Shown here in pieces: positions 1 through 11,959 of a stretch of DNA of 64,000 nucleotides. The stretch lies in NCBI GenBank assembly GCA_951799425.1, contig OX637391.1, positions 54,163,069 to 54,227,068 on the forward strand, given 5' to 3'. The translations under genes were made by a program, and so were the position numbers. The notes beneath the pieces are model-generated. The model was not told the DNA's origin and ran no database searches. It saw only the letters and a list, made by a program, of their open reading frames with translations. Position 1 is the stretch's first letter; each line of letters begins with the position of its first letter. The DNA is from Ilex aquifolium (Eukaryota; Streptophyta; Magnoliopsida; Aquifoliales; Aquifoliaceae).

Positions 1-879
1 CAAAATAAATTCTGAAACCCCCCCTAAATTTTAGAATTATTATTATGGTACGATTTTGGTTGGGTTGATGATTATACGTGCTTTGAGTTGAATTTTTGAA
101 TTATATTATTAAAAATTAGTTAAAGTTAGTTGAAGTAGTAGCTAAAATGGAAAGCGTTGTTGAAGTGAATTTAAAAAAGTGGCAAGCAAAAGTAAAGAAT
201 ACAATATTTAAATATATTTTGAGTAACTATTTTATTGAGCAAGGTTGGAGTTGCTCTTAAAGTTGGTAAATCTGCTCTTAATTGCGGTAAATTACCCACA
301 ATTTTGTTAAATCTCACTCTAGTGACCTTGTGATCGATCATAGATATTTGTGATTGATTCCAAACTTACCGTTTTTCAATAATTTTTGAGGGAGACTACT
401 ATAACCTTGCGATAAATCCCAAGCTCTTGAGATAGATCGCAAACATTTTGGAGATAAAAAAAAATAATAATTTTGATATATTCTAAAAAATAATAACAAT
501 TTCAATATATTCAAAAAAAATTTGGGATAGATTACAAAATTCACATTCACCAAATTAATAAAAAAATCACCTTTTATTTTATTTATTAAACTTTGATTTC
601 AAAAATTAACACCAAATTGACCACCTATTTTATTAAATAAATATTAAAATTCATGAATTTAATGACTATTAATTTTATTAAATTAACATTGAAATTCCAA
701 AATTTAAAATTTAATCAAATTAATACCAAATTGATTGTGAATTTTATTAAATGAACATTAACATTCATGTATTTAACATTTAAATTTATCCAATTCATCA
801 AATTAACACTAAACTAATAATCAATTTTATAAAATTAACATTAAAATTTATTAATTTAATATTCAGTTAGAGTTGATTA

Positions 880-1640
880 AATTTTATTTTTTTATGTATT
901 AAAATTGAAGCCTATTAATTTTTTTTTTTTTTGCATATTAAAATTTTAGCCGATTTGATATCAACATGAGCTGCTAACGCCTAGCGCTAATTAAAATTCG
1001 ATTCAAGTTGATTCAATTTATCTTTTTTTACTTATTAAAATTCGTGTTGATTAAAATTTAATTCGAACTAATTAAAATTTATTTTTTACATATTAAAATT
1101 CGAGTCAATTAAAAATTAAATTTTTTTACTTATTAAAATTTGAGTCGATTAAAATTCAATTCGAGTTGATTAAAATTTATTTTTAATCAGTTTTCATCAA
1201 ATTTGAATTAACTCGCATTGAATTTTAATCGGCTGAAATTTTTATACATAAACAATATAAAAATTTTAATTGACCCAAATTTTAGTACGTAAAAAATAAG
1301 TTTTAATCAAGTTGAATCGAATTTGTAATAAGTAAAAAAATACAAATTCAATCGACTTGAATCAAATTTTAATCGGCGCTAGTCTCTAGTAGCTCAGGTT
1401 GAGCTCAAATCAACTCGAATTTTAATACGTAAAAAATAAAATTTAATTGACTCAAATTTTATTACGTAAAAAAATAAAATTTAATCAACTCGAATCGAAT
1501 TTTAATCTGCTTAAATTTTAATATGTAGAAAAACGAATTTTAATCAACTGAAATTTTAATATGTAGAAAAATAATTTTTAATAAACTTAATTTTCAAATT
1601 TAATGTAAAAAGATTGTTTGAGGTTTATGTAGGGACAATT
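880..1640. repeat. Degenerate copy of MULE internal sequence
   Basis: This segment is made of ttaaaattcgattcaagttg-like motifs followed by their reverse complement, with a turning point near 1190. It closely resembles the interior of the intact element at 4919-5857 (about 5165-5680), including the phrase ttgaggtttatgtaggg near 1618 and 5669. The long terminal inverted repeats of that element are not visible here. It is either a decayed insertion or the source of the internal sequence. Confidence 0.55.
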
Positions 1641-4600
1641 TTTGTATTTTAATATTAATTTATTGTTAAATTTATCAATTAAATATTAATTTAATGAACT
1701 GAAGGTTAAGTTCTTGTTAATTTGATGAATTTTAATGTTAGTTGGGTTAATTTGGTGTTAATTTGATTAATTAAATGTTAATTTAATAAATATGAACATT
1801 GATTTGATGAATTTGAATGTTAATTTGATAAATTGAATTTTAATTGGATCAAAAATACCATTGTTCGGGATGCTATTACAATAATTTGGGTGAATTTACC
1901 ACTATTCGGGTAATTTTACTACCTTTGTGGTAATGTTACCACTGTTAAGGACAATATTACAACTTTAATCATAATATTACGATAATTTTGAGTGATATTA
2001 TTAGTATTTAGAACGAATTTATCACAAATTACCCACTTTTGTCTTAAATTTATTCATAATCCTTGTAATGACTAATGTTACTCAAAATTGTCGTAATATC
2101 AATCAGAACAATCGAAAATTCACCTCTAAACTCGTAAATTTATCCACAATTGTTGTAAACTGACTTTCAAAGGTGGTAAATTGCCCTTAATTATGGTAAA
2201 TTATCCACAGTTTTGATAAAATCTCACTCTAGTGACCTTGAGATCGATCATAAACGTTTGTGATCGATCTCAAACTTACCCTTTTTCAATAATATTGGTT
2301 GTCCGTTATCAAAGTTGGGTGAGGAAACCACTTTTAGGGGGACACTACTGTAACCTTGCGATAGATCCCAAACTCTTGAGATAGATCACAAATATTTTTG
2401 AGATAAAAAATAATAATAATAATTTCGTCAAATTTCACATAGTGCTAGTAATGCCAAAAGATTGTAACATTCAAATTCATTTAATTAACATTTTATTTTA
2501 TCAAATTAACACCGAATAAATATTAAATTTCATCAATTCAAAATTCAATTTCAACAAATTAATAAAAAATTCAAGAATTAAATATTCAATATCATCAAAT
2601 TAACACCAAATTCATCTTCAATTTTATTTATTAAAATTCAATTTAAAAAATGTAACACCAAATTAATCACCAATTTTACCAAATTAGCATTGACATTCAT
2701 GAATTTAACATTCAATGTCATCCAATTGAGATCTAACTCATTAAATTGACACCAAATTTACCTTCAAGTATATCAAATTAGCATTAAAATTCATGAATTA
2801 AATATTAAATTTTATCCAATTGAGATCCAATCCATTAAATCAACACTAAATTAACATTCGAGTTCATCAATTCAATTTCATTAAATTAACAACAAATTGA
2901 TAGGCAATTTTATCAAATTAACAATAAATTTCTAGAATGTAATATTTAATTTCATCCAATTAAGATCCAATTTATCAAACAAATATCAAATTAACATTCG
3001 ATTTCATCAATAAAAATTTTAATTTCATCAAATTAACACCCAATTCACCATCAATTTTACTTAATAAAATTCAATTTAATCAAATTAACACCAAATTGAC
3101 CGCCAATTTTATCAAATTAACATTAAAATTCATGAATTTAATATTTAACTTTATTCAATTGAGATCTAATTCATTAAATTAACAATAAAATAATATTCAA
3201 TTTTATCAAATTAACAACAAATTTACCTTCAATTTTAATTATTAAAATTCAATTTCACTAAATTAACACCAAATTGAATATCAATTTTATCAAATTAACA
3301 GTAACATTCATGAATTTAACATTCAATTTCATCTAATTGATATCCATTTCATTAAATTAACCCCAAATTAACCTTCAAGTTTATCAAATAAACATTAAAA
3401 TTCATTAATTTAACATTTGATTCAGATCCAATTCATTAAATCAACACTAAATTTACATTTGATTTTATCAATTTCGTCAAAATGACACTAAATTGACCGT
3501 CAATTTTATCAAATTAATATTAATTTTATCAAACTAGCCAAATTTGTTAACCTTAATAATCTCAAGGTCTGGGGTTCAATTCCTACAAAAGGAATTGAAT
3601 TGAATATTTATTGGAGGATTTTGGATGTTAATTTCAAGAATGTCAATTAAATGAATTTGAATTTGATGCATTAAATGTTAATTGGATTTTAATTTGATGC
3701 CAATTTTATTAATTGAATGTTGACTGAATTAAATTACATGTTACATTAGCATTAGTTTGCTGAATTAAATATTTTTTGGATGTCAATTTGATGAATTGAT
3801 TGTTAATTACAGAAATTTGAATATAAATTGGGTAAATTAAATGTTAATTTTACTTTAATTTGATGAATTGAATGTTAGTTGGATGAAATTAAATATTAAT
3901 TTCATAAATTTAATGTTAATTAGTTGTATTTGAATGTTAATTTGATAAATTGAAAGTTAAACAGTTGAACATGTTGTTGCTTTGATGAATTTAATGTTTA
4001 TTGGATGATATTGGATGTTAATTTGATAATTGGATGACACTGAATATTAATTTTATGAATTGAATGTTAAGGGAATGAATTTGGATGTTAATTTGATGCC
4101 AATATGATTAATTGTATTTTAATTAAATGAAATTGCATGGTACTTTGCTGTTGATTTGATGAATTTAATATTTATTGGTTGATTTTGGATGTTAATTTGA
4201 TCAACTGAATGTTAATTGTATGAATTAAATATAATTGGATTAATTAAATGTTAAATTAGCATTAATTTGATGACTTGAATATTAATCGGATTACATTGAA
4301 TGCTAATTTGGATGTTGTTTTGATGAAGTTAATGAACACTAGTTAAATGTGAACGTTAATTTGATGAATTTAATGTTAATTTTGTATTAATTTTGATGAA
4401 TTGAATATTAACTAAATGAGATTGAATGTTAATTTGATGAATTTGAGTGACAATTTATTGTTAATTTGATAAATTGAATGCTAATTGGATTAATTTATGT
4501 GTTAATTTGATATCAATTTGATGAATTGAATATTAATTTGATGAAATTGAATATTAATTTGATGAAATTGCATGTTAATTTGACGACTTGAATGCTTATT

Positions 4601-4918
4601 AGATAATTTTGGAGTGTAATTTCATGAATTGAGTGTTAATGGTATGAATTTGAATATAAATTGAATGAATTAAATGTTAATTTGATGTTAGTCAGATAAA
4701 TTTAAATGTTAATTTTATAAAATTGAATGTTAATTAAATAAAATTGATTGTTAATGATTGTGGGTTAAATATGTCGCAGTAACATTAATGATTGAATATA
4801 TATTGAGTGATTTTGGATGTTAATTAGAGAAATTTGAAAATAAATTGAATGAATTGAATGTTAATTTGAAGAATTGAATACTAATTGAATTAAACTAAAT
4901 GTTAATTGAATAAATTTA

Positions 4919-5857
4919 GGGAAAATTTCAACCACACCCCCTCTAGTTTACCATATCTTCAAAGACACCCCCTCTAGTTTTTAAATCTTCAGTGACACCC
5001 CCTGTCAGATTAAAAATATTAATTATAATGCAATTTTACTAAATTGCCCATAATATATTTGAGGACAAACTTCATTCACACCCCCTCTAGATAAGTATAT
5101 CTTCAATGAGACCCCCTCTAGATAAACATATCTTCAATGAGACCCCCTCTGTTTTCTAATTTTTTTTACGTATTAAAATTCAAGTGAATTAAAATTCGAT
5201 TCAAGCTAATTAAAATTTATTTTTTTACATATTAAAATTTGAGCAAAAAAAAAATTATATTTTTTACGTATTAAAATTTGGGCTAATTAAAATTATATTT
5301 GAGCCAATTAAAAATTATTTTTAATCGACTCAAATCAAATTTTAATCAACTCATATTGAATTTTAATCAGCCCAAATTTTAATACATAAAAAATATAAAT
5401 TTTAATTGACTTCAATTTTAATAAATCAAATTTTAATTGACACGAATTTTAATAAGTAAAAAAATATAAATTTTGATCGACTCGAAAACGAATTTTAATC
5501 GGCGCTAACAACTCGGGTAGAGTTCAAATCGACTCAAATTTTAATAAGTTAAAAAAATTAAAATTTATTCAACTTCAATCGAATTTTAATTAGTTCAAAA
5601 TTTAATATGTAGAAAAATAAATTTTAATCGGCTCGAATTTTAATAAAATTTTATGTAGAAAAATTACTTGAGGTTTATGTAGGGGCATTTTTGGTATATT
5701 AGATTTTTTTTTTTTTGTTAGAAATGATAGTTTAATGGTAGGGGGTGTTAGTGATGTTTAAATATAAACTAGAAGGGGTGTCACTGAAGATTTAGAAACT
5801 AGAGGGGGTGTCCTTGAAGATATGATAAACTAGAGGGGGTGTGGTTGAAATTTTCCC
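4919..5857. mobile_element. Non-autonomous Mutator-like element (long TIRs, 9-bp TSD)
   Basis: The terminal inverted repeats are about 84 bp (4919-5002 and 5775-5857) and differ at only a few positions. Both begin gggaaaatttcaaccacacc and contain repeated 'accccctctag' motifs. The element is flanked by an exact 9-bp direct repeat, ATAAATTTA (4910-4918 and 5858-5866). Long TIRs plus a 9-bp target duplication are diagnostic of the Mutator superfamily. The interior has no transposase; it is an AT-rich imperfect palindrome. The near-identity of the TIRs suggests a fairly recent insertion into the older repeat block. Confidence 0.88.
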
Positions 5858-7088
5858 ATAAATTTAATATTCACCATTGGATTTGAATTTGAATTTGATG
5901 AATTGAATGATAAATTTGTATTGATTTGATGAATTAAATATTAATCGAATATTAATTTCTTCTTAATGTGATAAATTGAATGTTAATTAGATAAAATTGA
6001 ATATTAATTAGATAAATTTAATGCTAATTAGATGAATGTGGATGTTAATTTGATGAATTGAATATTAATTCAATGAAATTGCGTGGTACTTTGGTGTTGA
6101 TTTGATGAATTGAATGTTTATTGGATGATTTTGTATGTTAATTTAAGGAATTAAAGGTTAATTGGATGAATGTTAATAGAATTTGAATATTAATTTGATA
6201 AATTTTAATGTTATTTGGATGAAATAAAAGTTAATTTGGTATTAATTTGATAAATTGAATTTTAATTTGATTGAAAATACCATCATTTGAGATGTTGTTA
6301 CAACGATTTGTGTGAATTTATCACTATTCGGGTAATTTTACTACTGTTTGGGGTAATGTTACCACTGTTAGAGACGATATTATAACTTTTAGGGTAATAT
6401 TAAGATTATTTTGAGTGATTTTATTAATATTTAGAGTGAATTTATCACTATTTAAGGTATGGATACCATAATTGACGTATATTTTTACTTTTAAGTTTGT
6501 AATATTAACTACATATATCGTAACTTTAACCAATAAAGTAGTAAATTTGGTCTACACTCTTGTAATTTTGTCAACTATTATTGTAACTTAATGTTAAACT
6601 ATAGTAAATGTGTCTTTAATTATTGAAATTTTACTAAAGTTGCTGTAAATTTGTCCACAGTGATTATAACTTAACTTATTTCTGTCGTAAATTACCCCCA
6701 CATACTTTGTAATGTGACATTTAAATATGGTAAATTTATTCAAAGTATTGGTAATTTTACCTTAATTATAGTACCGTTATCCATAAAATATTGTAAATAT
6801 AACCTTAATTGTTCTACCTCTAACCAACTTTGTCAGGTAGGACAAGTCATGTCTTGTACAATCTGACTGTACTATTGTAAGAATATATATATTTTTTAAT
6901 TAATATTTGTTTACGAGGTAATCGGTTATCACATTGAAAAATGTGAAAAATAAAAGTACTAACTTAATCAATGGTCCTTAGGGATTGGCAGACTCATCAA
7001 TTGTTCACATTGGTTTTTTTATATGATACCAAAAAATTTAATATCTGTACAGTATCCGGATCCGAATAAAGGAGGCCGTGCAATTTAC

Positions 7089-7243
7089 GAGCAATGTTAT
7101 AAGAATTTTATTTGAGGATTTAGTGATGTGGTTTCAATCTAATCATTGGATTAATTGTGAATTTCAATGTTAGATGAAACCCACAACTAATTCAATGGTT
7201 GTACATCATTAAGTCCCTAGATTAGGTTCAAATAACATTTTCC
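7089..7243. mobile_element. MITE of the GAGCAATG(C/T)TAT family
   Basis: The left end reads gagcaatgttataag; the right end, reverse-complemented, reads ggaaaatgttatttgaacc. These are the same kinds of ends as the MITE at 15054-15234. No clean 9-bp target duplication was found at this copy. It is internally non-coding and contains the 'tcattggattaa' / 'ttcaatggttg' inverted words seen in related copies. Confidence 0.55.
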
Positions 7244-8984
7244 TTGACAATATTCCTAACAACTTCCCCCGACTCCTCCTTTCACTCCAATATTGTGTGA
7301 AAGTGGGAAAATGTTATGTTACCGTCGGTTCTACCATACTAAAAATTATATTTTTTAAGGTTAAGTTATAATTTTTTTTGAAATGTAAGTTACAATTTTT
7401 AAGGGTATGATCAATCAAGTCGGGATCAATACCGAGAGTTTATGATCGATCATGAGTGTCTATAATTAATCATGACGTTCACTTAAACAATTATAACTTT
7501 TCATTTTAAAATTATAATTGTATCGTAAAAAATGATAATCAATAATACTAATACCAAAAAAAATAACATTTGGATAGTGTAGAATTTCCCGTAAAAGTGG
7601 GATTGTACATGACGTATGGACCAGCGAGGCTTTAATTGCTTGTGTACCTCCTCTTCCAACTGTTAGCTCTCTCAGTAATAATAATTGGTAGGTTGCCAAT
7701 TTATTCTCTCTTTATTCTTCTACTTCACTGTACTTTGGATCAGAGCTGTTATTTTAGGGGTATGTTTGGATGACCCAAACGGGGGATTAGATTGGTTTTA
7801 GAAAATCCTTTTAAATCTAATTCAATGAATTTTTATAAGAGATTCAATTATAAATCGAATCTAATTTCATATTTAATAGATAACATAAATATATGTGGAG
7901 TCTATAAATTCACGTCAAATCATATTTACTCAATTTATTAAAATATTTATTATTAGGTGAATAGAAGAATAAATTTTTTGATAAAATAATATTTTTGTTT
8001 TCAAATATAATATTTCACTTTTGACCTCCCGAATTTCATCAAATCCTCATACTTGACTTTTAATGTACTATTTATTGCGGGCCAGAACTGGGCCGATATA
8101 TGAATCTCGGGTTTAAATGTCCTAATCAAACATGAAGTTAAGTAGTCTATTGACTATTTTTCTTAAACTCTCCCTTCTAAACCCAATAAAGCCGTGCTCG
8201 ATTTCAACTCAAAAAATCGTAAATTCATGCTAACCCAAACTTTGGTATGAATCTAAGTCGACCGTTGAGCTTAGCTACGACTTGAGCCTAACTAGAAACA
8301 ATCGAGCCATAGTTGAGCATACCAAAAACCCAACTAAATTAACACCCAGATTTTTTTATGCAATCAATACCTGCTAGATGTATATATGCAAAAAATCAAA
8401 AGAAACCTACAAGTCTTTTGCAGGCCTGCATCGGCCCATCATCTTGATTGTTCTTTTAACTGTTGGGCCATGGGTCTGCCCCTGAACCCGGTTCAACACG
8501 TTTTCTTCCTCTTTGATAACTCCGGTCAAAATTCAAAGACCACCACCGTGTACTCATCCCTTCCCCCACGCCAACCAAAAAACACAACTCGATTGTAGTT
8601 TCCAAAGTCGCACTCCATGTGCTCGAAGAAATGTCAAGGTGGACGAGTTTCTGCGGAGTAGGAATTAAGTACCTATTGAACTTGTCCTATCAGTTTGTAG
8701 GAGGAGTTTGGGGTTCCTTTTCAGTTGAATATCAAGCGATAGCTTGGATGGAACAACATTTTCTATATAATTAGATAGAGCGATTTTTGAATACATACTC
8801 CTCACAAATCACAATACTGTCTTAGATTAATCTAAAATTCATCCGGTGGTCAAAAATAACACCCGAAATTTCAATTTTTTGCCAAAAATTCCTCCAAAAA
8901 TTCCTTTTTGAAAGGGATTGTCCATGGAAGATCAAACTATCTTTGGATTTTATAAAGATTAGCCTATTTGAAAACGTTAAAGTT
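7244..8984. other. Intergenic stretch, no supported gene
   Basis: AT-rich sequence. About 7765-8050 begins ggggtatgtttggatgaccc and resembles one arm of a plant foldback element, but no matching right arm was found. The short ORF at 8386-8598 has no recognisable domain. Confidence 0.4.
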
Positions 8985-9568
8985 TGATGATACCTAGAAA
9001 AAAGCTCTAAGTATGAGCTCAGACATTGAGGTCAGACAAGGAGGTCAGACACAGTAACCAAGGCTCCACAATCCAGACCTCAAGCTCTGCTCAAAGAAAA
9101 CAAACGGGAAATTGAAAGGGAAACAGCTGGCTGGTGAATAGCATCCTCAAAGCAATGAAAAGCTAGAATCAAGGCACAAAACTCTCAACTAACCAAGATT
9201 CTATCCCAAAAATCAAGGAAGATCCTACGGATGAAGGGCAAAGATCTCGGTAAAAATCTCTTAGAGATAGGAATTACACTATAAATATTGTACATCGCCT
9301 CAATCAAAGCCAGAGAACCCTACTGGCATCAAAGGCATCTGGTGAAATATTTTCTAGATGAATATAGATTCTAGGAGCAAGAGACTCCATTGAAGAGTGG
9401 ACTAGCCGAGCTCAATAGCCGGTGAACCACTATATTTCTATGTGTTACACACACCACATCTCAGATAACTAGAGCACTCACACACAATTTTATGAGCCTC
9501 GTAGCTCAGATCCATCCCATACCATTGAACCCAAACTCATTGCTCATTCGTGTAAAATTACGCCATCA
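8985..9568 (+). repeat. 5' LTR of the TR-GAG element
   Basis: 584 bp, TG...CA, preceded by the target duplication AAGTT. It differs from the 3' LTR at about three sites (for example ccaaggctccaca here versus ccagggctccgca). A TATA-like tataaatattg lies at 9282-9292. Near the 3' end of the LTR, tgagcctcgtagctca (9494-9509) forms a stem TGAGC/GCTCA like those of the internal minisatellite. Confidence 0.95.
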
Positions 9569-9592
9569 GTTTGGCGCCGTCTGTGGGAACGA
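9569..9592 (+). promoter_or_regulatory. Primer binding site of the TR-GAG element
   Basis: Immediately after the LTR, gtttggcgccgtctgtggga contains tggcgccgt, matching the first nine bases of the complement of plant tRNA-Asp 3' ends used by Athila/Tat-type Gypsy elements. A near-identical site lies beside the minus-strand Gypsy element at about 29722-29743. Confidence 0.7.
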
Positions 9593-9630
9593 CTGTTCCT
9601 GTTACAAATAAACTGATTCCTCAGTGACTG

Positions 9631-10872
9631 ATGGTAACAACTCGAAATATGAGCAGAAGTCAAACAAACCTACCACGAATGCAAGATCAGCAGGAAGCCA
9701 CCAACGGCAGACAACCAGGGAACATCCAGGAGACGAATTCCCCCATTAATAACAAGTTGGAGGCCCTTCGCCTCGTCAACCAACGATTACTAAAGGAAAA
9801 TGCAGAGCTATCAAAGCTCGTACAACGCCCACAGGAGGCACGACCGGCCCAAGAAGGCCAGAATAACCCCCCTTACAGGGAACGGCGACACTGGGACCCC
9901 CTCAGAGAGGTCGACGAAGGAGGATAAAGCAGCCAGACCAGGGGGCATGCTCCTTATGTGCCCCCTAGGAATGGCCATAACGACGAGATGCAAAGTCAGA
10001 ACGACGGGGGCGATAAGGATGATTCTTTCCCTTATCCGCCGGACAGGAAAGAGCAGCGCTGGGAGCAACGCTTCAAAGACATCCAACAAGAGCTCAGCCA
10101 CATGAAAGAGGCTATAAAGAGCAAGGCTCCGGTTACAATGGACGCCCTAGTACAACAGACTGAGTCCCCATTCACCACTGGAGTGCTGCACTTTCCTCTC
10201 CCACCAAAGTTCAAGATGCCTCAGATAGAGGTCTTTGACGGAACGAAAGATCCCGTAGATCATCTCAACACTTACAAGAACCAGATGGAACTGCATGGAT
10301 ACCAGGATCCTGTACGTTGCAGAGCTTTTGCCATCACGTTAAAAGGCTCTGCCCTGGCCTGGTTTCACAGGCTCCCACCAGCCTCGATCTCATCCTTTAG
10401 AGAGCTCTCCATAGCTTTTGTATCTCACTTTATAGGAGCTCGGATATACAGAAAGCCGAGCTACCACCTGTTGAATGTAAAACAGGGACCCAACGAGAAC
10501 CTACGGTCTTATGTCCAAAAGTTCAATTCAGAATCCCTGAAGGTAGATATTCCAGATGAGAAGTTTGCGATCACTGCTTTCATTGCTGGATTAGGAGTGC
10601 AATCGAAAGATTTGATATTTTCTATATCAAAGAACCCGCAAGAAAGCATGGCAGAGGTGCTGGCTAAAGCAGAAAAGTATATTAATGGCAAGGAAGCCCT
10701 TCTCTCAAAGGTAGGGAGCTCATCCTCACAGAAGGAAAAAGTGAAGGAAGAAAATAAGAGGGATCGAAGTCCTAGGAAAGAAAGAGGACGAGATAGGTCC
10801 CCAAGAAGAGACAGGGATCGCTCCCACAAGAGAAGGGAAGATGTCAGAGAACAAGACGAGCTCTTCAGTTGA
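9631..10872 (+). CDS. Gag polyprotein ORF with one in-frame TAA
   Basis: Starts at ATG 9631 and runs in one frame to TGA at 10870-10872, except for a single TAA at 9925-9927; the frame stays open on both sides. The N-terminal third is polar and Gln/Asn-rich. From roughly residue 190 onward lies a retrotransposon Gag domain with the typical words FDGTKDPVDHLNTYK, LKGSALAWFHRLP and FVSHFIGARIY. The C-terminus is an Arg/Ser/Asp-rich basic tail (RDRSPRR type) likely to bind RNA. I see no CCHC zinc knuckle, unlike the minus-strand Gypsy element's Gag. The TAA may be a point mutation or a suppressible stop; the sequence cannot decide. Gag would form virus-like particles packaging the element's RNA. 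Confidence 0.88.
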
Positions 10873-10881
10873 TGAACATCA

Positions 10882-11644
10882 GATGAGCTCTTCAGCTCAT
10901 AAACTCAAGATGAGCTCTTCAGCTCATAAACATCCGATAAGCTCTTCAGCTCATAAATTTAAGATGAGCTCTTCAGCTCATAAACTCAAGATGAGCTCTT
11001 CAGCTCATAAACATCCGATGAGCTCTTCAGCTCATAAATTCAAGATGAGCTCTTCAGCTCATAAACATCCGATGAACTCTTCAGCTCATAAATTCAAGAT
11101 GAGCTCTTCAGCTCATAAATTCAAGATGAACTCTTCAGTTCATAACTTGAGCAACGTAGCTCACTATGAACTATTCAGTTCATAACTTGAGCCAAACAGC
11201 TCACGATGAACTATTCAGTTCGTAACTTGAGCCAAGCAGCTCACGATGAACTCTTCAGTTCGTAACTTGAGCCACGCAGCTCACGATGAGCTCTTCAGTT
11301 CATAACTTGTGCCACGCAGCTCACGATGAACTATTCAGTTCATAACTTGAGCCAAGCAGCTCACGATGAACTCTTCAGTTCGTAACTTGAGCCACGCAGC
11401 TCACGATGAGCTCTTCAGTTCATAACTTGAGCCAAGAAGCTCACGATGAACTCTTCAGTTCATAACTTGAGCCAAGCAGCTCACGAGGAACTATTCAGTT
11501 CATAACTTGAGCCAAGCAGCTCACGATGAACTCTTCAGTTCATAACTTGAGCCAAGCAGCTCACGAGGAACTATTCAGTTCATAACTTGAGCCAAGCAGC
11601 TCACGCTGAACTCTTCAGCTCATAATAGGAGCCACGTAGCTCGC
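10882..11644 (+). repeat. Hairpin minisatellite: nine 27-bp units then thirteen 40-bp units
   Basis: The 27-bp units occupy 10882-11124, each starting gatgagctcttcagctcat. The 40-bp units occupy 11125-11644, each starting gatgaactcttcagttcat and ending near gagccaagcagctcac. Each 27-bp unit can fold as ATGAGCT-loop-AGCTCAT. Each 40-bp unit can fold as ATGAACT-loop-AGTTCAT plus a second stem TGAGC-loop-GCTCA. The array starts at the end of gag. In the frame starting 10841, the 27-bp units also encode a 9-residue repeat (MSSSAHK plus two variable residues), but this frame starts inside gag and may be incidental. The array sits where pol would be in an autonomous relative. Confidence 0.92.
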
Positions 11645-11959
11645 ACTACTACTATTCAGTTCATGATATGAACAACACAGCCCACGAAGAACTCCAATAG
11701 TTCAGAAAAGAGCCTAGGAGCTCGAAATGGGCTATTTAATTCCTAAAAAGAGCCCAGCAGCTCATAAAGTCAATAATTTTGCTTCAAGAAGCACTGAAGT
11801 ACTTCTCGAAGCAATGGGAACTCGGCAACCGTAGGAAAAGCAGCAGCTCTCTGCACCTCGAGCTCATGCAAATCGAGGTCGATGTGTGGAAGTCTATCTC
11901 AATTCAGCATCAACTCAGCCCCTGCCCAAGCTCACTTGGGCCAAGGGCTGGGGGGCAAC
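11645..11959 (+). other. TR-GAG 3' untranslated region with polypurine tract
   Basis: Degenerate continuation of the hairpin motif (gagccacgtagctcg, gttcatgatatgaac, gagcccagcagctc), then unique sequence ending in the G-rich tract at about 11943-11959 just before the 3' LTR. No coding sequence is recognised. Confidence 0.6.

Larger units (their letters stand above)
1..6830. repeat. Complex AT-rich repeat block with opposed motif arrays
   Basis: The block alternates recognisable segments. 'A blocks' contain phrases such as ctcactctagtgacc (near 310 and 2222) or accactattcgggtaatttt-like text (near 1897 and 6320). Between them lie arrays of aaattaacaccaaattg-like text (about 560-830 and 2440-3540), followed by arrays of the reverse complement, gaatgttaatttgatgaatt-like text (about 1640-1850, 3600-4918 and 5858-6250). 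The order A block, forward array, reverse array, A block recurs, so the left end of the window looks like two or three diverged copies of a unit of about 4.4 kb, each with a long imperfect palindrome at its centre. No credible coding sequence was seen; the short ORFs are low-complexity. Confidence 0.75.

Noticed and set aside
3540-3595. tRNA-like B box (ggggttcaattcctac)
   Set aside because: No A box or cloverleaf could be drawn upstream; at most a SINE scrap near the palindrome turning point.
10841-11185. ORF with 9-residue repeats (MSSSAHK) as a repeat protein gene
   Set aside because: It begins inside gag in another frame and exists only because 27 is divisible by three; the following 40-bp units do not keep a frame.
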